Shown piece by piece: positions 1 to 7,697 of a DNA stretch of 39,247 nucleotides. The translations under genes and the position numbers were made by a program. Source of the stretch: Chitinophagaceae bacterium (GTDB taxonomy: Bacteria > Bacteroidota > Bacteroidia > Chitinophagales > Chitinophagaceae); contig CANFHO010000015.1 of assembly GCA_947447005.1 (NCBI GenBank), positions 1 through 39,247 of the forward strand, read 5' to 3'. Position 1 is the first letter of the stretch, and each line of letters starts with the position of its first letter. A model generated the notes under the pieces. The model searched no databases. It was not told the origin of the DNA and saw only the letters and a program-made list of their open reading frames with translations.

Positions 1-126
1 AATATTGCCCAACGCTCAGGACATACCCTTCAGATTGATCCAACCAACGGACATATTTTAAACGACAAGGAGGCGATGAAATATTGGAGCAGGGAATATG
101 AAAAAGGATGGGAGCCGAAGATTTAA
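1..126 (+). CDS. C-terminus of probable Gfo/Idh/MocA-family oxidoreductase (partial)
   Basis: Frame 1 is open from the window edge to a TAA at 124-126, giving 41 residues that begin NIAQRSGHTLQIDP and end WSREYEKGWEPKI. The pattern NIAxRxGHTLQxDP, then NDKEAMKYWSREYxxGWEP, is what I know from the C-terminal end of Bacteroidota Gfo/Idh/MocA-type NAD(P)-dependent sugar dehydrogenases. The Rossmann domain is off the window, so the substrate cannot be read. It lies 56 bp upstream of the amino-sugar operon on the same strand and could belong to the same transcript. The family call rests on recall of a short tail only. Confidence 0.55.
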   Translation, partial: NIAQRSGHTLQIDPTNGHILNDKEAMKYWSREYEKGWEPKI

Positions 127-182
127 GTAAAATACATTGAGTTTTTTCTAACCCCTATCACCTAACATCTAACACCTTGCAT

Positions 183-1280
183 ATGACCAAAACACGCCTC
201 TACTCGCTTGATGCGCTTCGCGGATTTGATATGATATGGATCATGGGTGCGGAAGAACTTTTCCATACCATGGCCAAAATCTCTCCTACCCCATTTTGGG
301 AAGGCTTATCAGCCCAATTTGAACATCCTATCTGGAATGGGTTTACAGCCTATGATCTTATCTTCCCATTGTTTATTTTCCTGGCAGGCGTTTCAACACC
401 CTATTCCATTGGAAGATCGCTTGAAGAAGGTAAAAGCAAACAAAGCCTCATGCTGCGTGTCATTAAAAGAGGTTTGATACTTGTGCTGTTAGGAATGATT
501 TATAACAACGGACTACAAATCAGACCTATCAGTGATTTTAGGTTCATGAGTGTACTTGGCAGGATAGGTATTTCCTATATGTTTGCCAATATCATCTACT
601 TGTATGCAAAAGAAAAATTCCATATTTTTTGGTTCAGCGGATTTTTGATTTGCTATTGGCTGATCCTGAAATTCACATCTGCGCCGGGTTTCCCCATAGG
701 CGACTTAACAGAGCCCGGAAATTTTGCTTCGTATGTTGACAGAACAATTCTTCCTGGTAAATTATCAAGAGGCATTCATGATACTGTTGGATTTTTCAAT
801 AATATACCTGCCATCAGCACAGCGCTTGCAGGCATCATGGCAGGAAGCTTTTTGAAAAAGGCATCCATGACGCCTTCAAAACAGGCAAGAACTTTGGCCA
901 TCGCAGGTATTGTTTCACTGATCCTATCTCAACTTTGGAACCTTGATTTTCCCATCAATAAAAATCTTTGGTCTAGTTCATTTGTACTGCAAACAACAGG
1001 ATTAAGTCTTTTGCTTTTTTCACTGTTCTACTATATCATCGACGTACGTGGTTATAAAAATTGGGCATTTGTATTCAAGGTGATTGGCATGAATTCCATT
1101 CTGATTTACATGTCGGGTAAATTCATCAGTTGGTCATATGCCACCAAAGGTTTCTTTCAATGGGTGGGAGACCTTTCAGGTGATCCTTACAATGCGCTAT
1201 TGATGGCAATATGTGTGTTGGTGGTGAAGTGGGTTTTCCTTTATTTCCTATATGAAAAGAAAGCATTTTTAAAAGTCTGA
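183..1280 (+). CDS. nagX: NagX-like DUF5009 multipass membrane acyltransferase-family protein
   Basis: 365-aa integral membrane protein with about ten hydrophobic segments. It opens with RLYSLDALRGFDMIWIMG, the SLDALRGFDM signature shared by NagX/DUF5009 and heparan-alpha-glucosaminide N-acetyltransferase-like proteins. I start at the ATG at 183; a TTG two codons upstream (177) is also in frame, but the ATG leaves the signature at the normal distance from the N-terminus. NagX is found in GlcNAc and chitin utilisation loci and is usually described as an inner-membrane transporter or acetyltransferase; its exact activity is unsettled. It is the first gene of the operon, 11 bp before nagB, which fits a role in amino-sugar uptake or processing at the membrane. 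Confidence 0.85.
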   Translation: MTKTRLYSLDALRGFDMIWIMGAEELFHTMAKISPTPFWEGLSAQFEHPIWNGFTAYDLIFPLFIFLAGVSTPYSIGRSLEEGKSKQSLMLRVIKRGLILVLLGMIYNNGLQIRPISDFRFMSVLGRIGISYMFANIIYLYAKEKFHIFWFSGFLICYWLILKFTSAPGFPIGDLTEPGNFASYVDRTILPGKLSRGIHDTVGFFNNIPAISTALAGIMAGSFLKKASMTPSKQARTLAIAGIVSLILSQLWNLDFPINKNLWSSSFVLQTTGLSLLLFSLFYYIIDVRGYKNWAFVFKVIGMNSILIYMSGKFISWSYATKGFFQWVGDLSGDPYNALLMAICVLVVKWVFLYFLYEKKAFLKV

Positions 1281-1291
1281 AAATTTATCAA

Positions 1292-2029
1292 TTGAAAATA
1301 CAAATTCACACAACCCCTGCAGCATTGGGAGAATCAGCAGGAGCAGAAGCCGCGATGCTTATAAAAAAAGCAGTTCAGGAAAAAGGTTTTGCAAACATTA
1401 TTTTGGCGACCGGAACCAGCCAATTTGCAACATTGGAAAGATTGCTTCAAGACACGGATATTGATTGGAGTAAAATTACCATGTTCCATCTGGATGAATA
1501 CATTGGATTGCCCATCACACACCCTGCCAGTTTTCGAAAATACCTGAAGGAACGTTTCATTGAAAAAGTTCCATCACTGAAAGCATATTATTTGATAGAT
1601 GCCGAAACCGATCCTGTTGGAACATGTGCTGCGTTGGGAGAACTGATAAAAAATCATCCCATAGATGTTGCACTTGCAGGAATTGGAGAGAATGGTCATT
1701 TGGCTTTCAATGATCCGCCTGCAAACTTTGATACAGTAGAACCATATATCATTGTTGATCTTGATGAAGCCTGCAGAAAACAACAATGGGGTGAAGGATG
1801 GTTTGAATCGTTGGAGGCTGTTCCAAAGCAAGCAATTAGTATGTCTGTAAAACAGATTTTGAAATCAAAACATATTATCTGTTCTGTTCCAGATGAAAGA
1901 AAAGCAGCAGCAGTTAAAAACAGTCTTGAAAATGAAATTAGCAATCTGGTTCCTGCCAGTATTTTGAAAACACATCCTCATTGCAGCATGCATCTGGATG
2001 AAGCATCGGCGATGCTGTTAAACAAATAA
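1292..2029 (+). CDS. nagB: Glucosamine-6-phosphate deaminase
   Basis: 245 aa, usual length for NagB. It converts glucosamine-6-phosphate to fructose-6-phosphate and ammonia in the cytoplasm. Visible motifs are LATGTSQFATLERL (phosphosugar-binding loop, about 38-51), FHLDEY with D68 (E. coli D72) and GIGENGHLAFNDPP at 131-143 with catalytic H136 (E. coli H143). E. coli D141 is replaced by N134 and E148 by D141, as in the variant that also carries CRKQQxGEGWF. The start is TTG at 1292: the next in-frame ATG is 21 codons inside and would remove the first strand. It sits 11 bp after nagX and 6 bp before nagP, so it is surely cotranscribed. Confidence 0.93.
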   Translation: MKIQIHTTPAALGESAGAEAAMLIKKAVQEKGFANIILATGTSQFATLERLLQDTDIDWSKITMFHLDEYIGLPITHPASFRKYLKERFIEKVPSLKAYYLIDAETDPVGTCAALGELIKNHPIDVALAGIGENGHLAFNDPPANFDTVEPYIIVDLDEACRKQQWGEGWFESLEAVPKQAISMSVKQILKSKHIICSVPDERKAAAVKNSLENEISNLVPASILKTHPHCSMHLDEASAMLLNK

Positions 2030-2035
2030 AAAAAT

Positions 2036-3352
2036 ATGTCGCAACAAATTGAAATAAGCGCTCTTACAAAGAATCAAACAAGGATATCAATCATGATCAT
2101 TGGTATGCTATTTTTCATCTTTGGATTTGTATCCTGGGTAAACTCTATCCTGATTCCTTACTTCAAGATTGCATGCGAGCTTACACATTTCAAGGCATAT
2201 TTGGTGACCTTTGCTTTTTATATTTCCTATTTTGTCATGTCTGTCCCAGCATCTTTCTTATTGAAAAAAACAGGTTTCAAAAAAGGGATGATGACCGGTT
2301 TCTGGACCATGTCTGTTGGCGCGTTTATTTTCATTCCTGCTGCGATGAGTCGCACATATGAAATTTTTCTAATCGGTTTGTTTACCATTGGTGCAGGACT
2401 CGCCATTTTACAAACTGCTGCCAATCCATATATCACTGTACTTGGGCCAAAAGAAAGCGCAGCCCAACGCATCAGCATCATGGGAATTTGCAACAAAGGT
2501 GCCGGAATCCTTGCTCCGCTTGTATTTGCGGCAGTAGTACTGAAGGCAACAGATACCAATTTGTTTGCACAATTACCTTCTATGGATGCTTTACAAAAAG
2601 CACAAGCGCTTGATGAATTGGTAAGACGAGTAATACCTCCCTATGCAGTTGTGGGAACGGTTTTATTCTTTTTAGGTTTGCTTGTACGCTTTTCACCCCT
2701 ACCTGAAATTGATACAGAAAAGGAGTCAACAGCATTGGCAGCGGCAAATGCAGACAAGAAAAGTATTTTCGATTTTCCTCATCTCATTCTAGGTGCAGTT
2801 GCGATATTTCTGCATGTTGGCACTCAGGTCATCTCAATCGACACTATTATAGGATATGCCAACTCGATGAACATGCCATTGCTGGAAGCAAAGTCTTTCC
2901 CTTCCTATACACTTGCTGCAACGATCATCGGATATGTTTCTGGTATCATACTCATTCCGAGATGGGTTAGTCAGGTACAGGCATTGAGATTTTGCACCCT
3001 ACTCGGACTGTCATTGACTTTTTTAATCATTGCTTCTCACGGGCAAGTTCATTTTTTAGGACATAGCAGTGATATTTCAATCTGGTTTGTGGTGATGCTG
3101 GGCCTCGCAAATTCATTGGTATGGGCAGGTATATGGCCCCTTGCATTGGATGGACTTGGAAAGTTCACAAAGTTGGGTGCCTCCATCATGATCATGGGTT
3201 TAAGCGGAAATGCAATCATGCCTCTTTTCTATGGATATGTTGCAGACATGTTTGATGTACGAATTGCTTATGCAGTGCTGATACCTTGTTATCTTTACCT
3301 TGTATTCTATGCAGTATACGGACACAAGATCAGAAGATGGAAAATACAATGA
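2036..3352 (+). CDS. nagP: NagP-like GlcNAc permease, MFS (FucP/GlcP branch)
   Basis: 438-aa major facilitator protein with about twelve membrane spans. The first span, MLFFIFGFVSWVNSILIPYF, and the loop LQTAANPYITVLGPKESAAQR are typical of the FucP/GlcP/NagP sugar:proton symporters of Bacteroidota and Alteromonadales. Its place between nagB and nagA points to N-acetylglucosamine as substrate, since NagP replaces the PTS in these phyla. No GlcNAc kinase gene is visible in the operon; one (NagK or similar) is needed because a symporter delivers unphosphorylated sugar, so it must lie outside the window. The gene overlaps nagA by an ATGA, implying translational coupling. Confidence 0.9.
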   Translation: MSQQIEISALTKNQTRISIMIIGMLFFIFGFVSWVNSILIPYFKIACELTHFKAYLVTFAFYISYFVMSVPASFLLKKTGFKKGMMTGFWTMSVGAFIFIPAAMSRTYEIFLIGLFTIGAGLAILQTAANPYITVLGPKESAAQRISIMGICNKGAGILAPLVFAAVVLKATDTNLFAQLPSMDALQKAQALDELVRRVIPPYAVVGTVLFFLGLLVRFSPLPEIDTEKESTALAAANADKKSIFDFPHLILGAVAIFLHVGTQVISIDTIIGYANSMNMPLLEAKSFPSYTLAATIIGYVSGIILIPRWVSQVQALRFCTLLGLSLTFLIIASHGQVHFLGHSSDISIWFVVMLGLANSLVWAGIWPLALDGLGKFTKLGASIMIMGLSGNAIMPLFYGYVADMFDVRIAYAVLIPCYLYLVFYAVYGHKIRRWKIQ

Positions 3353-4530
3353 GCAACAGGATTCACATTTACAACGGAAAAATAATTCTTCACAATAAGA
3401 TCATTGAAAATGGTACTGTATTGGTTGAAGATGGTAAGATCATAGGAGTAGAATCATCAAATCAAGATTTCCCAGAAGCGATTGAAATAGATGCAAAGGG
3501 GAAATACATCTCTCCAGGATTTGTTGATATACATGTTCATGGTGGTGGTGGTTTTGATTTCATGGATGGAACCGAAGAAGCATTTTTGGGTGTTGCTAAT
3601 ATTCATGCACAACATGGAACCACTTCCATGCTGGTTACCACCACTACTGCTGACAAAGAAGGAATGCTTCAGGTGCTGGATACCTATGAAACAGCTTCTC
3701 TCAAAAACACCAAAGGCGCTTCTTTTATGGGTATTCATTTAGAAGGACCTTATTTTGCCATGAATCAAAGAGGAGCACAAGATCCAAAATACATTCGTGA
3801 TCCTGATCCTGCTGAATATATGGAGCTGCTTCATCATTCCAAATCTATTAAACGATGGAGTGTAGCGCCTGAAAGAAAAGGTGCGATTGAATTCGGAAGA
3901 ATTCTGAATGAAAGAGGCATCATTGCTTCCATGGCACATACTGAAGCTGTATATGAAGAAGCACTTGAAGCATATCATAATGGATATAGCTTGCTTACAC
4001 ATTTCTATTCGGCTATGTCGGGTGTAACACGTAAAAATGCAAAGCGTTATGCTGGTGTAGTTGAAACTGGTTATTTACTTGATGATCTGGATGTGGAGAT
4101 CATCGCTGATGGAGTGCATCTTCCTTCACCACTGTTGAAACTCATTTACAAGATCAAAGGTCCCGAACATACCGCCCTCATCACGGATGCCATGCGTGCG
4201 GCAGGTATGCCAGAGGGAGAATACATGCTCGGACATATTAGCAATGGATTGCCTGTGATTGTTGAAGAAGGTGTGGCTAAGTTGCCCGACAGATCATCAT
4301 TTGCCGGCAGCGTTGCATTGACAGACAGGTTGGTAAGAACCGTGATACACATGGCAGACATCCCATTGATCGATGCCATCAGGATGATGACACTTACACC
4401 AGCCCGAATCATGAAACAACAAGACAGCATTGGCTCTCTCGAAAAAGGAAAAGATGCTGATATTGTTCTCTTTGATGAACAGATCAATATTTCAAACACC
4501 ATCATCAAAGGAAAGATCGTCAAGGCATAA
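3349..4530 (+). CDS. nagA: N-acetylglucosamine-6-phosphate deacetylase
   Basis: 393 aa when started at the ATG overlapping the nagP stop (ATGA, 3349-3352). Longer in-frame starts exist inside nagP, but this start leaves the normal RIHIYNGKI beginning of the family. It is an amidohydrolase that removes acetate from GlcNAc-6-P in the cytoplasm. Seen: FVDIHVHGGGG with metal-type histidines H62 and H64, HLEGPYF with the metal glutamate, SMAHTEA and LLTHFYSAM histidines, ALITDAMRAAGMPEG with catalytic Asp, and SFAGSVALTDR. All expected catalytic residues are present. With nagB it carries GlcNAc-6-P to fructose-6-P. The next gene starts one base after its stop. Confidence 0.95.
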   Translation: MSNRIHIYNGKIILHNKIIENGTVLVEDGKIIGVESSNQDFPEAIEIDAKGKYISPGFVDIHVHGGGGFDFMDGTEEAFLGVANIHAQHGTTSMLVTTTTADKEGMLQVLDTYETASLKNTKGASFMGIHLEGPYFAMNQRGAQDPKYIRDPDPAEYMELLHHSKSIKRWSVAPERKGAIEFGRILNERGIIASMAHTEAVYEEALEAYHNGYSLLTHFYSAMSGVTRKNAKRYAGVVETGYLLDDLDVEIIADGVHLPSPLLKLIYKIKGPEHTALITDAMRAAGMPEGEYMLGHISNGLPVIVEEGVAKLPDRSSFAGSVALTDRLVRTVIHMADIPLIDAIRMMTLTPARIMKQQDSIGSLEKGKDADIVLFDEQINISNTIIKGKIVKA

Positions 4531-4531
4531 G

Positions 4532-5449
4532 ATGAAGAGAATACTGCTTGCAATATTATTTCTATTTGTTCTGAACACTTCCTATGCACAGCAAGAAAAA
4601 CCATATTTGCTCGTATTAGGAACACTGCAGGATGGAGGATCCCCACATATTGGTTGCACCAAATCATGTTGCGCAACAATTGATTCAATAAAAAAAGTGA
4701 GCTCTATTGGATTGATCGATCCGATCTCTAAAAAGAATTTTCTTTTTGATGCCAGTCCCGACATGGTTTCACAATGGCGAATGTTAAACGAAACAATTCA
4801 TCAGCCTATCCATAAAATGCCTGACGGAATATTCCTGACACATGCGCATATTGGGCATTATACAGGATTGATGTATCTCGGAAGAGAGGCACTCGGGTCA
4901 AAAAATGTTCAAGTGTTTACCATGCCACGCATGAAAACATTTTTGGAAACGAATGGCCCCTGGAGTCAGCTTGTTTCCTTGAATAATATTCAACTGCTTG
5001 AAATGAGGGAGAGGGAATTTATAAAGCTGAGTGAACAAATTTCTGTTGAAGCAGTCAGAGTTCCGCACCGCGATGAATTTTCAGAAACAGTAGGCTACAT
5101 CATCAAGGGTCCTCAAAAGAAAGCATTGTTTATCCCAGACATTGACAAGTGGGAGAAATGGGATCGTGATTTAATTGCTATGATCAAAGAAGTTGATTAC
5201 GCATTTTTGGATGGAACATTTTACGATACCAAAGAGTTGAACAACAGAAAGATGTCGGAAGTTCCCCACCCATGTGTGATTGAAACGATGGAAAAACTTT
5301 CAACCCTATCATCAACTGAAAAAAATAAACTCTGGTTTATTCATTTGAATCATACCAATCCGTTGTTGAACAAAAATAGTGAACAATACAGAAACCTTAT
5401 GGGCAAAGGGTTTCATGTGGCAGAAATGAAAATGCAATTTTTACTTTAA
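4532..5449 (+). CDS. Exported PqqB-like metallo-beta-lactamase-fold hydrolase
   Basis: 305 aa from the ATG at 4532, one base after the nagA stop; that start exposes a clean signal peptide, MKRILLAILFLFVLNTSYA followed by QQ, which a start inside nagA would bury. The fold is metallo-beta-lactamase: FDASPDM at about 72-78, THAHIGHYTGL at 103-113, VPHRDEFSETVGY and ALFIPDID. It resembles the PqqB branch (VLGTLQDGGSPHIGC at the N-terminus). The classical HxHxDH has Gly in place of Asp, so the second metal site may be altered. No PQQ synthesis genes are present, so a PQQ role is not supported. Substrate unknown. It is probably cotranscribed with nagA, and a periplasmic hydrolase would fit an operon fed from outside. 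Confidence 0.75.
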   Translation: MKRILLAILFLFVLNTSYAQQEKPYLLVLGTLQDGGSPHIGCTKSCCATIDSIKKVSSIGLIDPISKKNFLFDASPDMVSQWRMLNETIHQPIHKMPDGIFLTHAHIGHYTGLMYLGREALGSKNVQVFTMPRMKTFLETNGPWSQLVSLNNIQLLEMREREFIKLSEQISVEAVRVPHRDEFSETVGYIIKGPQKKALFIPDIDKWEKWDRDLIAMIKEVDYAFLDGTFYDTKELNNRKMSEVPHPCVIETMEKLSTLSSTEKNKLWFIHLNHTNPLLNKNSEQYRNLMGKGFHVAEMKMQFLL

Positions 5450-5535
5450 GCATTTTTTCAGTTGATGATGACTAAAACTTAATCCAGGATCATAGAATCG
5501 GTTATAAAAAAAATTTACATTCATGAAAATTCATC

Positions 5536-5958
5536 ATGAACAGAAAAGAATTTTTTGAAATGTTAGGAGTTTCTATTCCAATAGCGTTTGTTACATGCAA
5601 TATGGAAGCATGCAAACATGATTCAGTCGCACTTCCTGCATCAGACTTGATTGACTTAACCATAGATTTGAATGATACCCAATACAGCAAACTGAAGAAT
5701 CAAGGTGGCTTTGTCTTTGTTCCTGATAAAGTTGATATCATCATTGCGCATACAATCAAAGATGAATATGTAGCTGTTAGTGCAAGATGTACACACCAGG
5801 GTAGTTTAGTTGCATACTATCCTTCAGATATATTTTTTTGCAGTAGGCATGGTGCAAAATTTTCTACAAATGGAGCTGTCACCCAAGGTCCTGCTGTCAA
5901 TCCACTGACTCAATACAAAACACATTTGAGTGGGACCAAGCTGAGGGTATTTTCATGA
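5536..5958 (+). CDS. Rieske [2Fe-2S] protein, exported or lipid-anchored
   Basis: 140 aa. A Rieske cluster site is complete: C85-T-H87-Q-G and C102-S-R-H105-G, followed by AKFSTNGAVTQGPAVNPLTQY, the normal tail of the fold. The N-terminus (MNRKEFFEMLGVSIPIAFVTC) is a short hydrophobic segment ending in Cys21, so a lipoprotein or a single-pass anchor is likely, though the lipobox is not canonical. It probably donates electrons to an unknown periplasmic oxidoreductase. No cytochrome bc partner is adjacent. It follows the PqqB-like gene by 86 bp, and its stop overlaps the end of the convergent ribD by 6 bp. Confidence 0.85.
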   Translation: MNRKEFFEMLGVSIPIAFVTCNMEACKHDSVALPASDLIDLTIDLNDTQYSKLKNQGGFVFVPDKVDIIIAHTIKDEYVAVSARCTHQGSLVAYYPSDIFFCSRHGAKFSTNGAVTQGPAVNPLTQYKTHLSGTKLRVFS

Positions 5959-7056
5959 AAGCGAATACGTTAGTAAAACATCATCATTGATTCTTTCAAC
6001 ATTTTTCAAATTCAGTTTTTTTGCTTCGGATATACTCATGGCATCAAGAGATTGAAAGAGTGAATTAGCTTGTACATCTGGCAAGATTTTAGGAGCAATA
6101 AATACTACAAGCTCATCCAACCAATGATTTTTCAACAAGGTAGTTGCGAATGTTGATCCACTTTCAACCAATAGATGGCATATGCCTTTCTTCAATAAAA
6201 CTTCACCAAATGTTTTAAGATCCATCAAACCTTCGTTGTCAAATGGAATATATAGAATTTCGACATTGGGCATTTGAATTGATTCCTCATTCATTTCTTT
6301 ATCACTAACAAGATAAATAACTGAATCTGTTCTTTTATAAAAAACAGAGAGATGTTGGTTTTGAAGAAGCTCAAGTTTTCTATCGATACAAACTACATTT
6401 AACTCCTTTTCATCTTCATGATCCAATCTGATATTCATTGTTGCATCATCCTGAATGATTGTTTTGTAGGTTGTGAGAATAGCATCTGTGTTTGCCCGAA
6501 ATCTTTGATGAACAATCTTCCTGCTTTCAGCATTTGAAATCCATTTGCTATCACCATATCGATCTGCAATTTTACCATCCAGTGTTATGGCAGACTTCAA
6601 CTGAATAAAGGGCCTGTTTTTAATGTGATTGGTAAAAAATACCTTATTCAATTCCTGTGCTTCTGGCAACAAAATTTCATTCACTTCAACCCCATTTTCT
6701 TCCAAATACTTTTTTCCGCTTACAAGTGGATTGGGATCGTATGATCCAATGAACACTTTTTTAATTCCTGATTCCAAAATCAGATCCGTACATGGAGGTG
6801 TTTTCCCATGATGCGAGCATGGTTCCAGGGTAACAAAGAGAATGCAATTTGTAAGGTCAGTTCTATGATTCAGAGCCTGCCTGATGGCATGAACCTCTGC
6901 ATGTGGTCCGCCATGGCTTTGATGAAATCCTTCGCCTATGATTTGCTGATTTTCATCACAAACAACAGCACCAACAAAGGGGTTGGGGCTGATCCGTTTG
7001 TAATCTGCTTTTTTAGATAATTCAATGGCATAAGACATCATCCGCTCTGAAAACAT
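5953..7056 (-). CDS. ribD: Bifunctional riboflavin deaminase/reductase RibD
   Basis: 367 aa, full length for RibD. The N-terminal deaminase domain (1-145) has PHAEVHA with zinc His52 and catalytic Glu54, plus LEPCSHHGKTPPC with zinc Cys80 and Cys89. The C-terminal reductase domain (about 146-367) has RPFIQLKSAITLDGKIA, SKWISNAESR and LVESGSTFATTLL. It converts the GTP cyclohydrolase II product to 5-amino-6-ribitylamino-uracil phosphate in two steps. The ATG at 7056 gives MFSERMM; a second ATG five codons in is possible. It diverges from ribE across 38 bp, with a TAnnTTTG element only 16 bp upstream of its start, so the leader is very short. Confidence 0.95.
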   Translation of the reverse strand: MFSERMMSYAIELSKKADYKRISPNPFVGAVVCDENQQIIGEGFHQSHGGPHAEVHAIRQALNHRTDLTNCILFVTLEPCSHHGKTPPCTDLILESGIKKVFIGSYDPNPLVSGKKYLEENGVEVNEILLPEAQELNKVFFTNHIKNRPFIQLKSAITLDGKIADRYGDSKWISNAESRKIVHQRFRANTDAILTTYKTIIQDDATMNIRLDHEDEKELNVVCIDRKLELLQNQHLSVFYKRTDSVIYLVSDKEMNEESIQMPNVEILYIPFDNEGLMDLKTFGEVLLKKGICHLLVESGSTFATTLLKNHWLDELVVFIAPKILPDVQANSLFQSLDAMSISEAKKLNLKNVERINDDVLLTYSLS

Positions 7057-7061
7057 GGACG

Positions 7062-7069
7062 TATATTTG
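7062..7069 (+). promoter_or_regulatory. Probable -7 element driving ribE-ribBA-ribH
   Basis: The sequence TATATTTG matches the Bacteroidota sigma-ABfr -7 consensus TAnnTTTG exactly, 25 bp before the ribE ATG, giving a leader of roughly 15-20 nt. A good TTTG -33 element is not evident upstream, where the DNA is already ribD coding sequence. Confidence 0.5.
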
Positions 7070-7072
7070 CTG

Positions 7073-7080
7073 CAAAATTA
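7073..7080 (-). promoter_or_regulatory. Probable -7 element driving ribD
   Basis: Read on the minus strand this is TAATTTTG, an exact TAnnTTTG, ending 16 bp upstream of the ribD ATG at 7056. It lies 3 bp from the plus-strand element at 7062-7069, so the two core promoters face apart and overlap in footprint. There is no room for an FMN riboswitch on either side. Confidence 0.45.
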
Positions 7081-7094
7081 CAATAGTAGTCAAC

Positions 7095-7697
7095 ATGTTT
7101 ACAGGAATTGTAGAAAAGGGTTTCGTTTCAGCCATCAAGACACAAGGTGAAGGTTTGATTATAACGGTACATCACCCGAATATTGACCAAGGATTGAAGT
7201 TGGGTGATAGTGTTGCCATTGACGGAGCCTGTCTTTCCATCATAGAAAAAGATGAAAATGGCTTTACATTTTTTGCAACATCCGAAACGATTGATAAAAC
7301 CATCATCCAATCTTATCAGGTTGGAAGGATTGTAAATGTGGAATTCCCGCTCAGACCCATGGATTTTTTAGGCGGACATCATGTACTTGGGCATATAGAT
7401 ACAAGTGGCAAAGTTATTTCCGTTGATAGGAATGAAGCATTCTGGTTTGTGGATATTGCGATTCCCGAACATTTTTCTCAGTATGTTGTTTATAAAGGTT
7501 CGATAGCTGTAAATGGGGTGAGTTTGACTGTAAATAATGTAACCGAATTGGTTATCAATTTGTGTCTGATCCCGGTTACGCTGGAGAAAAGTAGTCTTGG
7601 GATATTGGAAGCTGGAATGAACGTAAATCTGGAATTTGATATCCTCGCAAAATATACTGAACGAATACTAACGAAAAAGTCTTCTGCAGATGTTTGA
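7095..7697 (+). CDS. ribE: Riboflavin synthase (alpha-type)
   Basis: 200 aa, the usual size, made of two repeated lumazine-binding halves (about 1-96 and 97-195). It dismutates two 6,7-dimethyl-8-ribityllumazines into riboflavin and the ribitylamino-uracil. Seen: MFTGIVEKG at the start, GDSVAIDGACLSI, FPLRPMDFLGGHHVLGHIDTSG, GSIAVNGVSLTV and FDILAKYTER at the end. The second half has LIPVTLEKSSL where most homologues have IPHTLE, an unusual substitution. It is the first gene of a three-gene operon and overlaps ribBA by 8 bp. Confidence 0.93.
   Translation: MFTGIVEKGFVSAIKTQGEGLIITVHHPNIDQGLKLGDSVAIDGACLSIIEKDENGFTFFATSETIDKTIIQSYQVGRIVNVEFPLRPMDFLGGHHVLGHIDTSGKVISVDRNEAFWFVDIAIPEHFSQYVVYKGSIAVNGVSLTVNNVTELVINLCLIPVTLEKSSLGILEAGMNVNLEFDILAKYTERILTKKSSADV

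Noticed and set aside
4146-4688. 180-codon open frame on the minus strand opposite nagA and the PqqB-like gene.
   Set aside because: It is antisense to two well-supported genes and has no recognisable domain; its length follows from the composition of nagA.
7057-7094. FMN riboswitch before the riboflavin genes.
   Set aside because: Only 38 bp separate the divergent start codons, far too little for an RFN element.
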